Source: an uncultured Campylobacter sp.
GTDB taxonomy: Bacteria > Campylobacterota > Campylobacteria > Campylobacterales > Campylobacteraceae
Length of the DNA stretch: 47,600 nucleotides
Direction of reading: 5' to 3'
Assembly (NCBI RefSeq): GCF_938039205.1
Contig: NZ_CALHVM010000064.1
Span: 1 to 47,600 of the forward strand
Positions within the stretch are counted from its first letter, which is position 1. Every line of letters starts with the position of its first letter. The notes under the pieces were generated by a model. It did no database searches. It saw only the letters and a program-made list of their open reading frames with translations, and had not been told where the DNA came from. Of this stretch, positions 16,864 through 24,787 are shown piece by piece. The translations under genes and the position numbers were made by a program.

Positions 16864-18228
16864 ATGATGGATAGAAAAACTTGGAGTTCGAAGGTAACGT
16901 ATATTTTGGCGGTTGCGGGTGCTACCGTGGGCTTTGGCGCGACGTGGCGCTTCCCGTATCTAGTCGGGCAAAACGGCGGCGGCGCCTACGTGCTCGTGTT
17001 TTGTATCGCGATGATCGTGATCGGCATACCGATGATTTTGGCTGAAAACGCGATCGGCAGACGCCTAAAATGCAACGCCGTAGACGCATTCGGCGGTAAA
17101 AATATAAATCCCGCGTGGAAAATCGTGGGCTGGATGGGCTTGCTTGGCGCATTTGGCATCATGGCCTACTACATGGTCATCGGCGGCTGGGTGCTAAACT
17201 ATATCGCGCAGATCGCATTTGGCATGCTTGATCTCTCGCAGGTGCTTAGTTTTGAGGTTACGAGCGCGTTTTATGAGCAAAATATCGTGAGCGATCCGCT
17301 GGCTATCAGCTTTGCGACGCTCGTGTTCGTACTCGTAAACTACGCGATCTTGGTGCAGGGCGCGGTCGGCGGTATCGAGCGCTCGGCGAAGTATCTCATG
17401 CCGCTACTTTTCGTGCTGATGATCGTTATGATCGTAAAAAACTTGACCTTAGATGGCGTGGCGCAGGGGGTTAAATTTTATCTCACGCCCGATTTTTCAA
17501 AGATAAACATCAAGCTTTTCGTCGAGGTTTTGGGACAGGTATTTTTCGCGCTTTCGCTTGGTTTTGGCGTGATGATCACGCTTTCAAGCTTTGTTAAAAA
17601 GGACGAGGGGCTGGTTAAAATCTCTATTATCACGGGCATCCTAAATACTGTCATCGCCGTGCTTGCGGGCTTTATGATATTTCCGTCGCTCTTTAGCTAC
17701 GGCGTATCGCCAGATAGCGGCCCGAGTCTCGTGTTTAAGAGCTTGCCGATCGTTTTTTCGCATATGCCTTTTGGCGGATTTTTTGCGGTGGCGTTTTTTA
17801 CGCTTCTGATGATCGCCGCGCTCACGACCTCGCTGCCGATCTACGAGGTTATCATCACGACGCTTCAGGAGAAATTTAAAATTAGACGCAAAAGCGCGAT
17901 CTTGCTGGTGCTAGGCACGATATTTATCTTTGGAAATTTACCGTCCTTGATGGCTACGAACCTGCTTGCGGACGTTAAAATTTTCGGTAAAAATATCTTT
18001 GACGCATACGACGCCATCAGCGCTACGATATTTTTCGTGCTGACCTCGCTAGGATGCGCGATATTTGTCGGCTGGGTGCTAAAAGACGAAGCCAAACGCG
18101 AGATAATGCAAGGCAGCGAAAAATACGCAAAACTCGTAAATATCTGGTTTTGGTATATCAAATTCGTCGTACCGTTTATCATTTTGGTGCTTTTTATCAG
18201 CTCGTTTTACGATAATTTTTTAAAGTAA
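16864..18228 (+). CDS. Sodium-dependent transporter, NSS/SNF family
   Basis: This is an inner-membrane Na+-coupled symporter with the LeuT fold, probably for an amino acid. The signature is in helix 1: ATVGFGATWRFPYLVGQNGGGAY, the family's NxWRFPYL...NGGGAF. The length of 454 with 11-12 helices fits bacterial members. FALSLGFGVMITLSSF is the helix 6 unwound region. Start choice lies between two adjacent ATG codons (16864, 16867) behind AAAAGGG. Bacterial members transport diverse amino acids and the substrate is not deducible. The next gene begins within 6 bp. Confidence 0.92.
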   Translation: MMDRKTWSSKVTYILAVAGATVGFGATWRFPYLVGQNGGGAYVLVFCIAMIVIGIPMILAENAIGRRLKCNAVDAFGGKNINPAWKIVGWMGLLGAFGIMAYYMVIGGWVLNYIAQIAFGMLDLSQVLSFEVTSAFYEQNIVSDPLAISFATLVFVLVNYAILVQGAVGGIERSAKYLMPLLFVLMIVMIVKNLTLDGVAQGVKFYLTPDFSKINIKLFVEVLGQVFFALSLGFGVMITLSSFVKKDEGLVKISIITGILNTVIAVLAGFMIFPSLFSYGVSPDSGPSLVFKSLPIVFSHMPFGGFFAVAFFTLLMIAALTTSLPIYEVIITTLQEKFKIRRKSAILLVLGTIFIFGNLPSLMATNLLADVKIFGKNIFDAYDAISATIFFVLTSLGCAIFVGWVLKDEAKREIMQGSEKYAKLVNIWFWYIKFVVPFIILVLFISSFYDNFLK

Positions 18229-18233
18229 ATTTG

Positions 18234-19379
18234 ATGAAAAATCTCGTAAATTTAGCTAACGGCGACCGCCTAAATTTGCGCGTAGAGGGTCAAATTTTAC
18301 TCAGCGAGAGCATCAAAAACGGCAAAACGAGGCAGACGCAAAAGGAGTTTGAAAGCGCTGGCGAGGCGCAAAAAGCCTGCATAAAAAAGGAGTGGGAGAG
18401 TCTAAAAAAAGGCTACGTCCTGCAAAATGCGGGCGCAAAAGCGGGCGAGGCGAGTTTGCACGTCTATATCGGCGGCGGATACACGGGCGCGCTAGCATTT
18501 ACGGGTGCGGAGGGCGAGCTTTTCGTCTATAAATGCGGCGGCTACAAAGAGGGCGGCGCGCTGGATGATTTTCTAATCAGACTGGACGCAAGCGGCGCCG
18601 TAAAGCAGCAGATCGTCCTGCCAAAGCCGCTTGCGTGGCAGGCGGAGCGCGTGGGCGAAATTTTGCTTTTGAATCTGGATCATTTTATCTTTAAATTTGA
18701 TCCTTCGAGCGGCGAATTTAACGATCTTTCTAAAGATATGAGCTTTAAAAATAGCAAAGAATTTACGAGTTTTGTTTGTGCTGTGAAAGATACGGCAGCG
18801 TTTGCTATGTTCGGTCAAATTTTTACTTTGCGCGGCGGCGAGATTTCGCCTCTGGCCGAATACAAATCCGAAATGAAAAACTACACGCCGATCTTGTGTG
18901 CCGCGATCAGCGATGAGGGAATGCGGCTGGCGCTTCATTGTAAGCAAAACGAGATCAAAATTTTAAACACAACCACTTCAAACGCTTTTTGCGGCGAAAT
19001 TTTAAACGAGATCAGAGGCGACTTTGACATTTTTGATAAAATTTGCTTTTTAGCGGACGGCTCGGTGCTGGGCAAGGAGCGCTACACAGGCAAGCTAGTT
19101 TGCCTAGACGCCGCAAGCGGCGAACGACGAAAGCCTGTATGGCTACAGGGCGAATGCACCGAGGTGGACGAGCTTTGCGTTAGCGCAGACGGTTTGAGGC
19201 TTGCGTTAATTAGCTACGACAAGGCTCGCATCATCGATCTAAAAAGCGGAAATTTGCAGCTTGGCTTTGAGCTCTCGCACGTCGTGAAGCGCTGCGAGGC
19301 GAAATTTGAGCGCATAAACGGCGAGGATTTTTTGGCCGTGCGCACCGACTACGGCTGCTTTAGCCTTTATAAAATTTAA
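18234..19379 (+). CDS. WGR-like N-terminal domain plus propeller-like protein
   Basis: This is a 381-residue cytoplasmic protein. The first 65 residues resemble a WGR domain (GQILLSESIKNGKTRQ..K.F.S..EAQKACIKKEWESLKKGYV), although the W-G-R triad itself is not evident. The rest contains repeated beta-rich blocks (VYIGGGYTGALAF, DGLRLALISYDKARIIDLKSG) like a beta-propeller of WD40 type. An in-frame TTG at 18231 precedes the ATG. I take the ATG. It is sandwiched between the NSS transporter (5-bp gap) and the M48 peptidase (9-bp gap), so it is probably part of the same operon. The function is unknown. Confidence 0.6.
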   Translation: MKNLVNLANGDRLNLRVEGQILLSESIKNGKTRQTQKEFESAGEAQKACIKKEWESLKKGYVLQNAGAKAGEASLHVYIGGGYTGALAFTGAEGELFVYKCGGYKEGGALDDFLIRLDASGAVKQQIVLPKPLAWQAERVGEILLLNLDHFIFKFDPSSGEFNDLSKDMSFKNSKEFTSFVCAVKDTAAFAMFGQIFTLRGGEISPLAEYKSEMKNYTPILCAAISDEGMRLALHCKQNEIKILNTTTSNAFCGEILNEIRGDFDIFDKICFLADGSVLGKERYTGKLVCLDAASGERRKPVWLQGECTEVDELCVSADGLRLALISYDKARIIDLKSGNLQLGFELSHVVKRCEAKFERINGEDFLAVRTDYGCFSLYKI

Positions 19380-19388
19380 GGAAAAAAT

Positions 19389-20594
19389 ATGTTTTATTTT
19401 TTGCTCGGTATTTACTTTTTTTACGTTGCCGCAAAGGCGATTTTGGCGATATTGCAGATAAACTTTATCTGCTCGGAGGCTAAAAAGCCCGCCGTCGTGC
19501 TAGAGCAGGGCGAGTACGAAACCGCCGCCGCCGCAGCGATAACGAATCAAAAATTTGAGATAGCGAGCCTATTTTATCACGTCGCGATATTTATGATGTG
19601 GGCATGCTGGGGACTTGGCGCGATATCGGGGCATGCTTATAAAACGGGAGATATAGGCGATAACGTCTTTATGGTTATGGCATTTTTGCTCGTTTCGTCG
19701 CTACTAGAACTACCGCTAAATATCTACGAAACCTTCGTCAAAGATAAAAAGCTCGGCTTTTCAAACGTAACGCCTAAAATTTTCGTACTCGATCTAGCTA
19801 AAACGCTCGCGCTAACGCTGGTGTTTGGCACGCTGTTTGTATGGCTGGTGCTGCTTTGCATTGGATTTTTGGGCGATTTTTGGTGGTTTTGGGCGTTTTT
19901 GCTGAGCTTCTCGGTCGCACTCGTGATAAATCTCATCTACCCGACGCTAATCGCGCCTATCTTTAATAAAATGCAACCGCTAGAGGAGGGTGAGCTAAAA
20001 AGCCGTATAGAAGGGCTTTTGACGCAGTGCGGCTTTAAAAGTAGCGGCGTTTTTACGATAGACGCCAGCAAGCGCGATAATCGCTTAAACGCCTATTTTG
20101 GCGGCCTTGGCGCGACTAAGCGCGTCGTGCTTTTTGATACGCTCGTTAAAAAACTAAGTCTTGCCGAGATAATCGCCGTTTTGGGGCATGAGCTCGGGCA
20201 TTTTAAGCACAAAGATATCCTAAAAATGATCGCCCTAAGCGCGGTTATGCTTTTTGCGATGTTTTTTATATTCGGCAACATCCCCGACGCGGCGTATCAG
20301 GCGCTGGGACTCAGCCCGGCAGGCGGCGGAGTGATCATGTTTTTGCTACTTTTCTCGCCGATTTTCGGGTTTTTATTTTCGCCTATTAGCTCGTATTTTA
20401 GTCGCGCGAACGAATTTGGCGCCGATAAATTCTCAGGCGAGGTTTCAAACAAAGCCGACATGATAAGCGCGCTAAAAAAGCTAGGCTCCGAAAACAAGGC
20501 CTTCCCGAAGGCTCATCCGCTCTACGCCTTTTTCTATCACTCGCACCCAAGCCTTTTTGAGCGTATAAACGAGCTCGAAAATGACGGTAAATGA
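19389..20594 (+). CDS. M48-family integral-membrane metallopeptidase (Ste24/HtpX-like)
   Basis: This Zn-dependent endopeptidase is embedded in the inner membrane. The zinc site HELGH is at residues 267-271 and the third ligand is Glu342 in NEFGAD. Several hydrophobic segments precede and surround the site, giving the 401-residue Ste24/CAAX-protease layout rather than the shorter HtpX. Such enzymes degrade misfolded membrane proteins. The physiological substrate here is not known. AAGGA precedes the ATG. The last 14 bp overlap the start of prmC. Confidence 0.9.
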   Translation: MFYFLLGIYFFYVAAKAILAILQINFICSEAKKPAVVLEQGEYETAAAAAITNQKFEIASLFYHVAIFMMWACWGLGAISGHAYKTGDIGDNVFMVMAFLLVSSLLELPLNIYETFVKDKKLGFSNVTPKIFVLDLAKTLALTLVFGTLFVWLVLLCIGFLGDFWWFWAFLLSFSVALVINLIYPTLIAPIFNKMQPLEEGELKSRIEGLLTQCGFKSSGVFTIDASKRDNRLNAYFGGLGATKRVVLFDTLVKKLSLAEIIAVLGHELGHFKHKDILKMIALSAVMLFAMFFIFGNIPDAAYQALGLSPAGGGVIMFLLLFSPIFGFLFSPISSYFSRANEFGADKFSGEVSNKADMISALKKLGSENKAFPKAHPLYAFFYHSHPSLFERINELENDGK

Positions 20595-21429
20595 CGCGCT
20601 AAAAGCCGCTGTCTCGCAGATAGCTCCAGCATGCGAGATAAACGGCGCAAATCCGGTGCGCATAGCCAAGGCTCTTTTGATACAACACCTCGGCGTAAAA
20701 ATCGAGTGGGTTTTTTTAAATTTAAATCGCGAATTAGAGAATACGGAGGGTTATTTTGCGCTGGCAAGCCGTTTCGCAAATCACGAGCCGCTTGAATATA
20801 TCACGGGCGAAGCGGGCTTTTACGGGCTTACTTTTAACGTAAAAAAGGGCGTCTTGATCCCGCGCCCCGAGACTGAAATTTTAGTCGAAAAATCGCTTGA
20901 AATTTTGTCAAATTTACCCACGCGAAAGAGGCCGCCGCTAGTTGCCGAGATAGGCGCGGGAAGCGGGATAATCAGCATCTGTCTCGCGCTAAACTCAAAC
21001 GCTAAAATCATAGCCTCCGATATCAGCGACGATGCGTTAAATTTAGCTCGCGAGAACGCGGCGAAATTTGGCGTAGAGGATAGGATAGAGTTCGTAAAAT
21101 GTGCGTATCTGGATCAAATTTACGGGCGATTTGATCTGCTCGTTTCAAATCCGCCCTACATCGCGCGGGACTACGAGCTTGATAAATTCGTACTAAACGA
21201 GCCACACGAGGCGCTCTTTGGCGGCGAGGCGGGCGATGAGATCTTAAAAAACATTATCCTCGTCGCTAAAAATCGCGGCGTAAAATACCTAGCCTGCGAG
21301 ATGGGCTACGATCAGCGAGAAAGCATGCAAAGCGCGCTTAAATTTAACGGGTTCGAGGCGGAGTTTTACAAGGATTTAGCTGGATTTGACCGCGGATTCG
21401 TCGCGCGAAATATATTTGCAAATTTCTAA
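20581..21429 (+). CDS. prmC: Release-factor glutamine methyltransferase
   Basis: This S-adenosylmethionine-dependent enzyme methylates the Gln of the GGQ motif in RF1 and RF2. Motif I is VAEIGAGSGIISICLAL. The substrate-binding NPPY is at about residues 190-193 (VSNPPYIARDYE). The N-terminal helical domain of about 80 residues is present. The length of 282 is normal. It starts within the end of the M48 gene, indicating coupling. In C. jejuni an M48 peptidase next to hemK/prmC is, as I recall, also found. Confidence 0.94.
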   Translation: MTVNDALKAAVSQIAPACEINGANPVRIAKALLIQHLGVKIEWVFLNLNRELENTEGYFALASRFANHEPLEYITGEAGFYGLTFNVKKGVLIPRPETEILVEKSLEILSNLPTRKRPPLVAEIGAGSGIISICLALNSNAKIIASDISDDALNLARENAAKFGVEDRIEFVKCAYLDQIYGRFDLLVSNPPYIARDYELDKFVLNEPHEALFGGEAGDEILKNIILVAKNRGVKYLACEMGYDQRESMQSALKFNGFEAEFYKDLAGFDRGFVARNIFANF

Positions 21430-21584
21430 ATTTGCGCGCGGTTTTGGCTTTTGCTGGTAAACTAAATTTGCCCCAGCTTGCGTCAAATTTAGCACTCGCA
21501 AATTTCCGCCCTTTTTGCTTAAATTTAGCGGATTTTAAATGCTATAACCCTAAAATGCGTGCGATAAATCAAAAAAGGAAAATT

Positions 21585-22052
21585 ATGAAAAGCGTTTATT
21601 TTTTACTTTTGGGTGCGCTCATCGGCACGGAGCTGGCTCTTGGGGCTCTGGTTGCGCCGACGATTTTTTATCCGCAGAGCATACTTGGCGAGGGCGTACT
21701 TACGCAGTTTCAAAGCGGCAAACTGATGGCTACGATATTTGTTAAATTTAACTACGCTTTGCTAGCAGTTAGCGTCCTGATCGCGCTTTGCGAGCTTGCC
21801 TCGTTTAGATCCAGCGTCAAATTCGCTGCTAAATTTAGCATGGGTATTCTTTGCGCGATAAATTTAGCCCTCGCGCTTTCGTTTGTTTTTTACTTCACGC
21901 CCTACATCATGGACGCGCAGACGGCTGGCGAGGCGGCGACGCAGACGGCCGAGTTTGCGCAGATGCACGCGGCTAGCGAGTGGACGATGAAGCTGATGTT
22001 GTTTGCACAGCTTGCTTTGTTTTTTATCAAATTTAAAACCGCAGAAAAATGA
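21585..22052 (+). CDS. DUF4149-type membrane protein, 155 aa
   Basis: This is a four-helix inner-membrane protein (helices at about 3-22, 50-68, 79-105 and 138-152). The motif GTELALGALVAPTIF near the start is the typical DUF4149 pattern. I place the start at the ATG at 21585 because AAAAAGGAAAA lies directly before it. The frame is open further upstream to 21432, but that extension has no ribosome site and looks like intergenic AAATTT-rich DNA. The function is unknown. The end overlaps the ThrE-like gene by 4 bp. Confidence 0.8.
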   Translation: MKSVYFLLLGALIGTELALGALVAPTIFYPQSILGEGVLTQFQSGKLMATIFVKFNYALLAVSVLIALCELASFRSSVKFAAKFSMGILCAINLALALSFVFYFTPYIMDAQTAGEAATQTAEFAQMHAASEWTMKLMLFAQLALFFIKFKTAEK

Positions 22053-22831
22053 GCGCGAAGCCCGACATCCAAATTTTAACCGATTTTCTCTCCGACTACA
22101 CGGCGGCGATGGTGAGCGCAGGCACCTACACCGCGCGCGTCGAAAAGTGCGTGGACCGCGTGGCTAGGCGCTACGGCTACGACGTTAGCGTGACGATTTT
22201 CGTAAAATATTTTACCATTAGCGTCATGGACTCGGCCGATAACTCCCTGCGCCGAACCTACGTGAAAAAGATCCCGCTAGGGCAGGTGAGCTTTAACCGC
22301 ATTTCCGAGCTTTCGTCGCTTAGCTGGCGGATCTTGGATGAAAATTTGAGCCTTGATGAAGCCAAAGAGCAGTTTGAGGGCGTCATGCGTATAGGTGCGA
22401 ACAAATTTGCTAGCTCGCTTATTTTAATAAGCCTTGCAAATGCGGCGTTTTGCAGGCTTTTTGGCGGCGATATGGGCTCGGTGGCTTGCGTATTTTTTGC
22501 GACTCTGGTCGGCTATAGCCTCAAATTTGCGCTTGCTAAAATGGGCGTAAATTTAAAAATCCAGTACGTTTTGACCTCGTTTGTCGTATCTTTTATCGCC
22601 TATCTTGGCGTATTTTACGGCTTTACGCACACTAGCGACGTGGCGATCGGCTCGTCGATACTCTTTTTGATGCCGGGTGTTTTTCTCATAAACTCGGTCT
22701 TTGATATCATAAACGACAACACGCTTGTGGGTATCAGCAGGGCGGTGAGTACGGGCATCTTGATACTTTGCATCGCGGTTGGCGTTTATATCACACTCTC
22801 GCTTAGCAGCGCGGAGATTTTACATGTTTGA
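22049..22831 (+). CDS. Threonine/serine exporter, large subunit (ThrE/YjjP type)
   Basis: A cytoplasmic N-terminal domain of about 110 residues (LSDYTAAMVSAGTYTARVEKCVDRVARRYG is the usual opening) is followed by about five membrane helices. This matches the ThrE N-terminal family (YjjP). It works with the small partner encoded next, from 22824, as a split exporter for threonine/serine or, in E. coli YjjPB, succinate. The start overlaps the previous stop (ATGA). Substrate assignment is by family only. Confidence 0.85.
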   Translation: MSAKPDIQILTDFLSDYTAAMVSAGTYTARVEKCVDRVARRYGYDVSVTIFVKYFTISVMDSADNSLRRTYVKKIPLGQVSFNRISELSSLSWRILDENLSLDEAKEQFEGVMRIGANKFASSLILISLANAAFCRLFGGDMGSVACVFFATLVGYSLKFALAKMGVNLKIQYVLTSFVVSFIAYLGVFYGFTHTSDVAIGSSILFLMPGVFLINSVFDIINDNTLVGISRAVSTGILILCIAVGVYITLSLSSAEILHV

Positions 22832-23348
22832 GCTTTTGACCGATACGCTCATAGACGGCGCTTTTGCGGCAGTGGCGGGGCTTGGCTTTGCCTACGCTAG
22901 CTCTCCGCCTAAAAGGACTCTCACATTTTGCGCGCTGCTTGCGGCGTTTGCGCACGCTAGTCGTTTTTGGGTCATGCAGATGGGATTTTTTAACATCAGT
23001 GTAGCCACCCTTATCGTCTCATTTTTAAGCGGGATTTTAGGTATGCTCTTTGCCAAACGGCTCAAAGTGCCCGCCGAGATCATCGCGTTTCCGGCGCTTT
23101 TGCCTATGGTGCCCGGAGTCTATGCGTATAAAGGCATTTTAGCGTTGTTTTCGTTTCTAAACGAGCCTGATATCGCTAAGAAAAACGAATACCTAATCAT
23201 ATTTTTCGATAACGCGATCACGACCACGACGGTCTCGTTAGCGCTTGGCGTGGGCGTTTCGGTGGTGCTTATTTTATTTTACGATCAGTCCTTGATGATT
23301 ACTCGCGGCGCTAGGTGCGATCTGGCGACGAAAAAGACGCACGAGTAA
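22824..23348 (+). CDS. Threonine/serine exporter, small subunit (YjjB type)
   Basis: This 174-residue membrane protein has five hydrophobic segments and matches the ThrE_2/YjjB family (FPALLPMVPGVYAYKGI is diagnostic). I choose ATG 22824, which has GGAG 7 nt upstream, over the earlier in-frame ATG at 22779, which lies deep inside the upstream gene. The overlap with that gene is then 8 bp, normal for coupled subunits. It is the last gene of the run before the AT-rich defence island. Confidence 0.85.
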   Translation: MFELLTDTLIDGAFAAVAGLGFAYASSPPKRTLTFCALLAAFAHASRFWVMQMGFFNISVATLIVSFLSGILGMLFAKRLKVPAEIIAFPALLPMVPGVYAYKGILALFSFLNEPDIAKKNEYLIIFFDNAITTTTVSLALGVGVSVVLILFYDQSLMITRGARCDLATKKTHE

Positions 23349-23545
23349 TTTTAACTTTCGGCATAGAAATTTTATATGGCTTTTTGATGGTTTGTATTGT
23401 CTCTGATTGATCTTTTGTTAGATTTTGTCAAGAATAGATAAGTTAGGCAAAATGAGATAAAATAAAAGATAAAATAAAAGTATCTAAAAAATTTGAGATA
23501 TGTACTCTTGCTAAAAAAATTAAAAGTGAAAGTGAGGATATAAAT
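23349..23545. other. AT-rich leader of the SIR2-HerA island
   Basis: These 197 bp hold no gene I can support. Composition drops to the low GC of the island immediately after the exporter gene, marking the left junction. A 12-bp unit GATAAAATAAAA is repeated in tandem at 23456-23467 and 23468-23479. No convincing attachment-site repeat is shared with the right flank. Confidence 0.5.
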
Positions 23546-24787
23546 ATGCGTAAAGACAATATGGTTAAAGAGGCAAAAAATATTTTTTTTTACCAAGGTA
23601 CGGAAGAACTATTTTTAAAAAATAAACTAGAAAATGATAATGAAAAAAAATTATTTTTTTTAAAACAAAAAATTACAGATTTGTTAAATATAAAGAATAT
23701 ACATTTTTTATTTGGTTCAGGTGTAAGCTCTGGTTCGATTCCTACAATGGCGGGGTTTATAAAAAAGGTTGAAAACAAATTAAAGCAAAAAGATAAAAAA
23801 ACAATTAAAGATATTTTTAATAAATTAAAGAATAATGACGCAAACTTAGAAAGTATTCTTGGTGTTTTATATTCAAAAAGGGCATATCAAGAAGGAGTAG
23901 GAGAAGAGGATGAAGACACAAAGAGGCTTATAGATTTAATTGAAAATACAATGTATGAAGGTATAAATATAAATATTTTTGGGGACAAGCATAAAAAAAC
24001 AATAGATTTATATGAAACCTTTTATCAAAAAATAACATATAGAAACAAAGACCTTAGCAGGGTAAATATTTTTACTACCAACAATGATCTTTTCAATGAG
24101 AGAGTATTAGACAAATTAAACATTAATTATAACAATGGTTTCGGTGGCGGACTAGATAAGTATTTTAATCCGGCTAGATTTGGCTATACCTTTTCCAAAA
24201 GAATTGAGGCAAGTGTAGAAAAATATGAGCCGTTAGATAATATGATATATTTATATAAATTGCATGGTTCTATAAATTGGATTGAGGAAGAGGGTAATGC
24301 TCTGTTTAATATCAAGGAAGTTAAAATTGATGAAGGCTGCAAGCCAAATGATAAAAATGTTTTAATATATCCAAATCCTTTAAAGCAAGGTAAAAGTTTA
24401 ACTGCTCCATATTCTGATATTATTAGAGAGTTTCAAAGGAAACTATTGCTACAAAATAGTGTGTTATTTGTTGTTGGGTATAGTTTCAGTGATGAGCATA
24501 TAAATAATATTATATATCAAGCATTATCAACAAATTCATCTCTATCAATAGTGATATTTGGAGATTATTCAGAAAAATCTATTTTTAAAGTTAATGATAA
24601 ACGAATTTATAAGGTTCACGGAAAAGTTAATGATAAAATAATTCATTATTTTGAATATATTGTTAATGAGCTAATTCCAAATCTTAATGAAGATAAAGGT
24701 GAAAATATTCTGAAAAATTTTGTTGATGCTTTAAATAGGGAGAAGGAAAAGCTGAAGACAGAAAAGAGTCAAAAGGAAGTAAAATAA
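23546..24787 (+). CDS. SIR2-domain NADase of a SIR2-HerA antiphage system
   Basis: This is the effector of a two-gene defence system. The Sir2 Rossmann fold shows FLFGSGVSSG (57-63 being GSGVSSG), TTNND at 177-181, and the catalytic His240 in KLHGS. FVVGYSFSDEH at 309-319 is the usual C-terminal block of defence SIR2 proteins. In characterised SIR2-HerA (Nezha-type) systems, this subunit degrades NAD+ on infection. That role is inferred here. AGTGAGGA precedes the ATG, and a second ATG at 23561 is an alternative. Codons are strongly AT-rich compared with neighbours. Runs of T9, A8 and T8 lie in the first 40 codons. It overlaps herA by 1 bp. Confidence 0.9.
   Translation: MRKDNMVKEAKNIFFYQGTEELFLKNKLENDNEKKLFFLKQKITDLLNIKNIHFLFGSGVSSGSIPTMAGFIKKVENKLKQKDKKTIKDIFNKLKNNDANLESILGVLYSKRAYQEGVGEEDEDTKRLIDLIENTMYEGININIFGDKHKKTIDLYETFYQKITYRNKDLSRVNIFTTNNDLFNERVLDKLNINYNNGFGGGLDKYFNPARFGYTFSKRIEASVEKYEPLDNMIYLYKLHGSINWIEEEGNALFNIKEVKIDEGCKPNDKNVLIYPNPLKQGKSLTAPYSDIIREFQRKLLLQNSVLFVVGYSFSDEHINNIIYQALSTNSSLSIVIFGDYSEKSIFKVNDKRIYKVHGKVNDKIIHYFEYIVNELIPNLNEDKGENILKNFVDALNREKEKLKTEKSQKEVK

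Noticed and set aside
21432..21584. Longer N-terminus for the DUF4149 protein
   Set aside because: The extension is AAATTT-rich intergenic-type sequence. A clear ribosome site and a membrane-helix start sit at 21585.
23732..23742. GGTTCGATTCC, identical to a tRNA T-loop
   Set aside because: It lies inside the SIR2 coding sequence (residues SGSIP), with no acceptor stem, anticodon stem or D-arm around it. It is coincidence.
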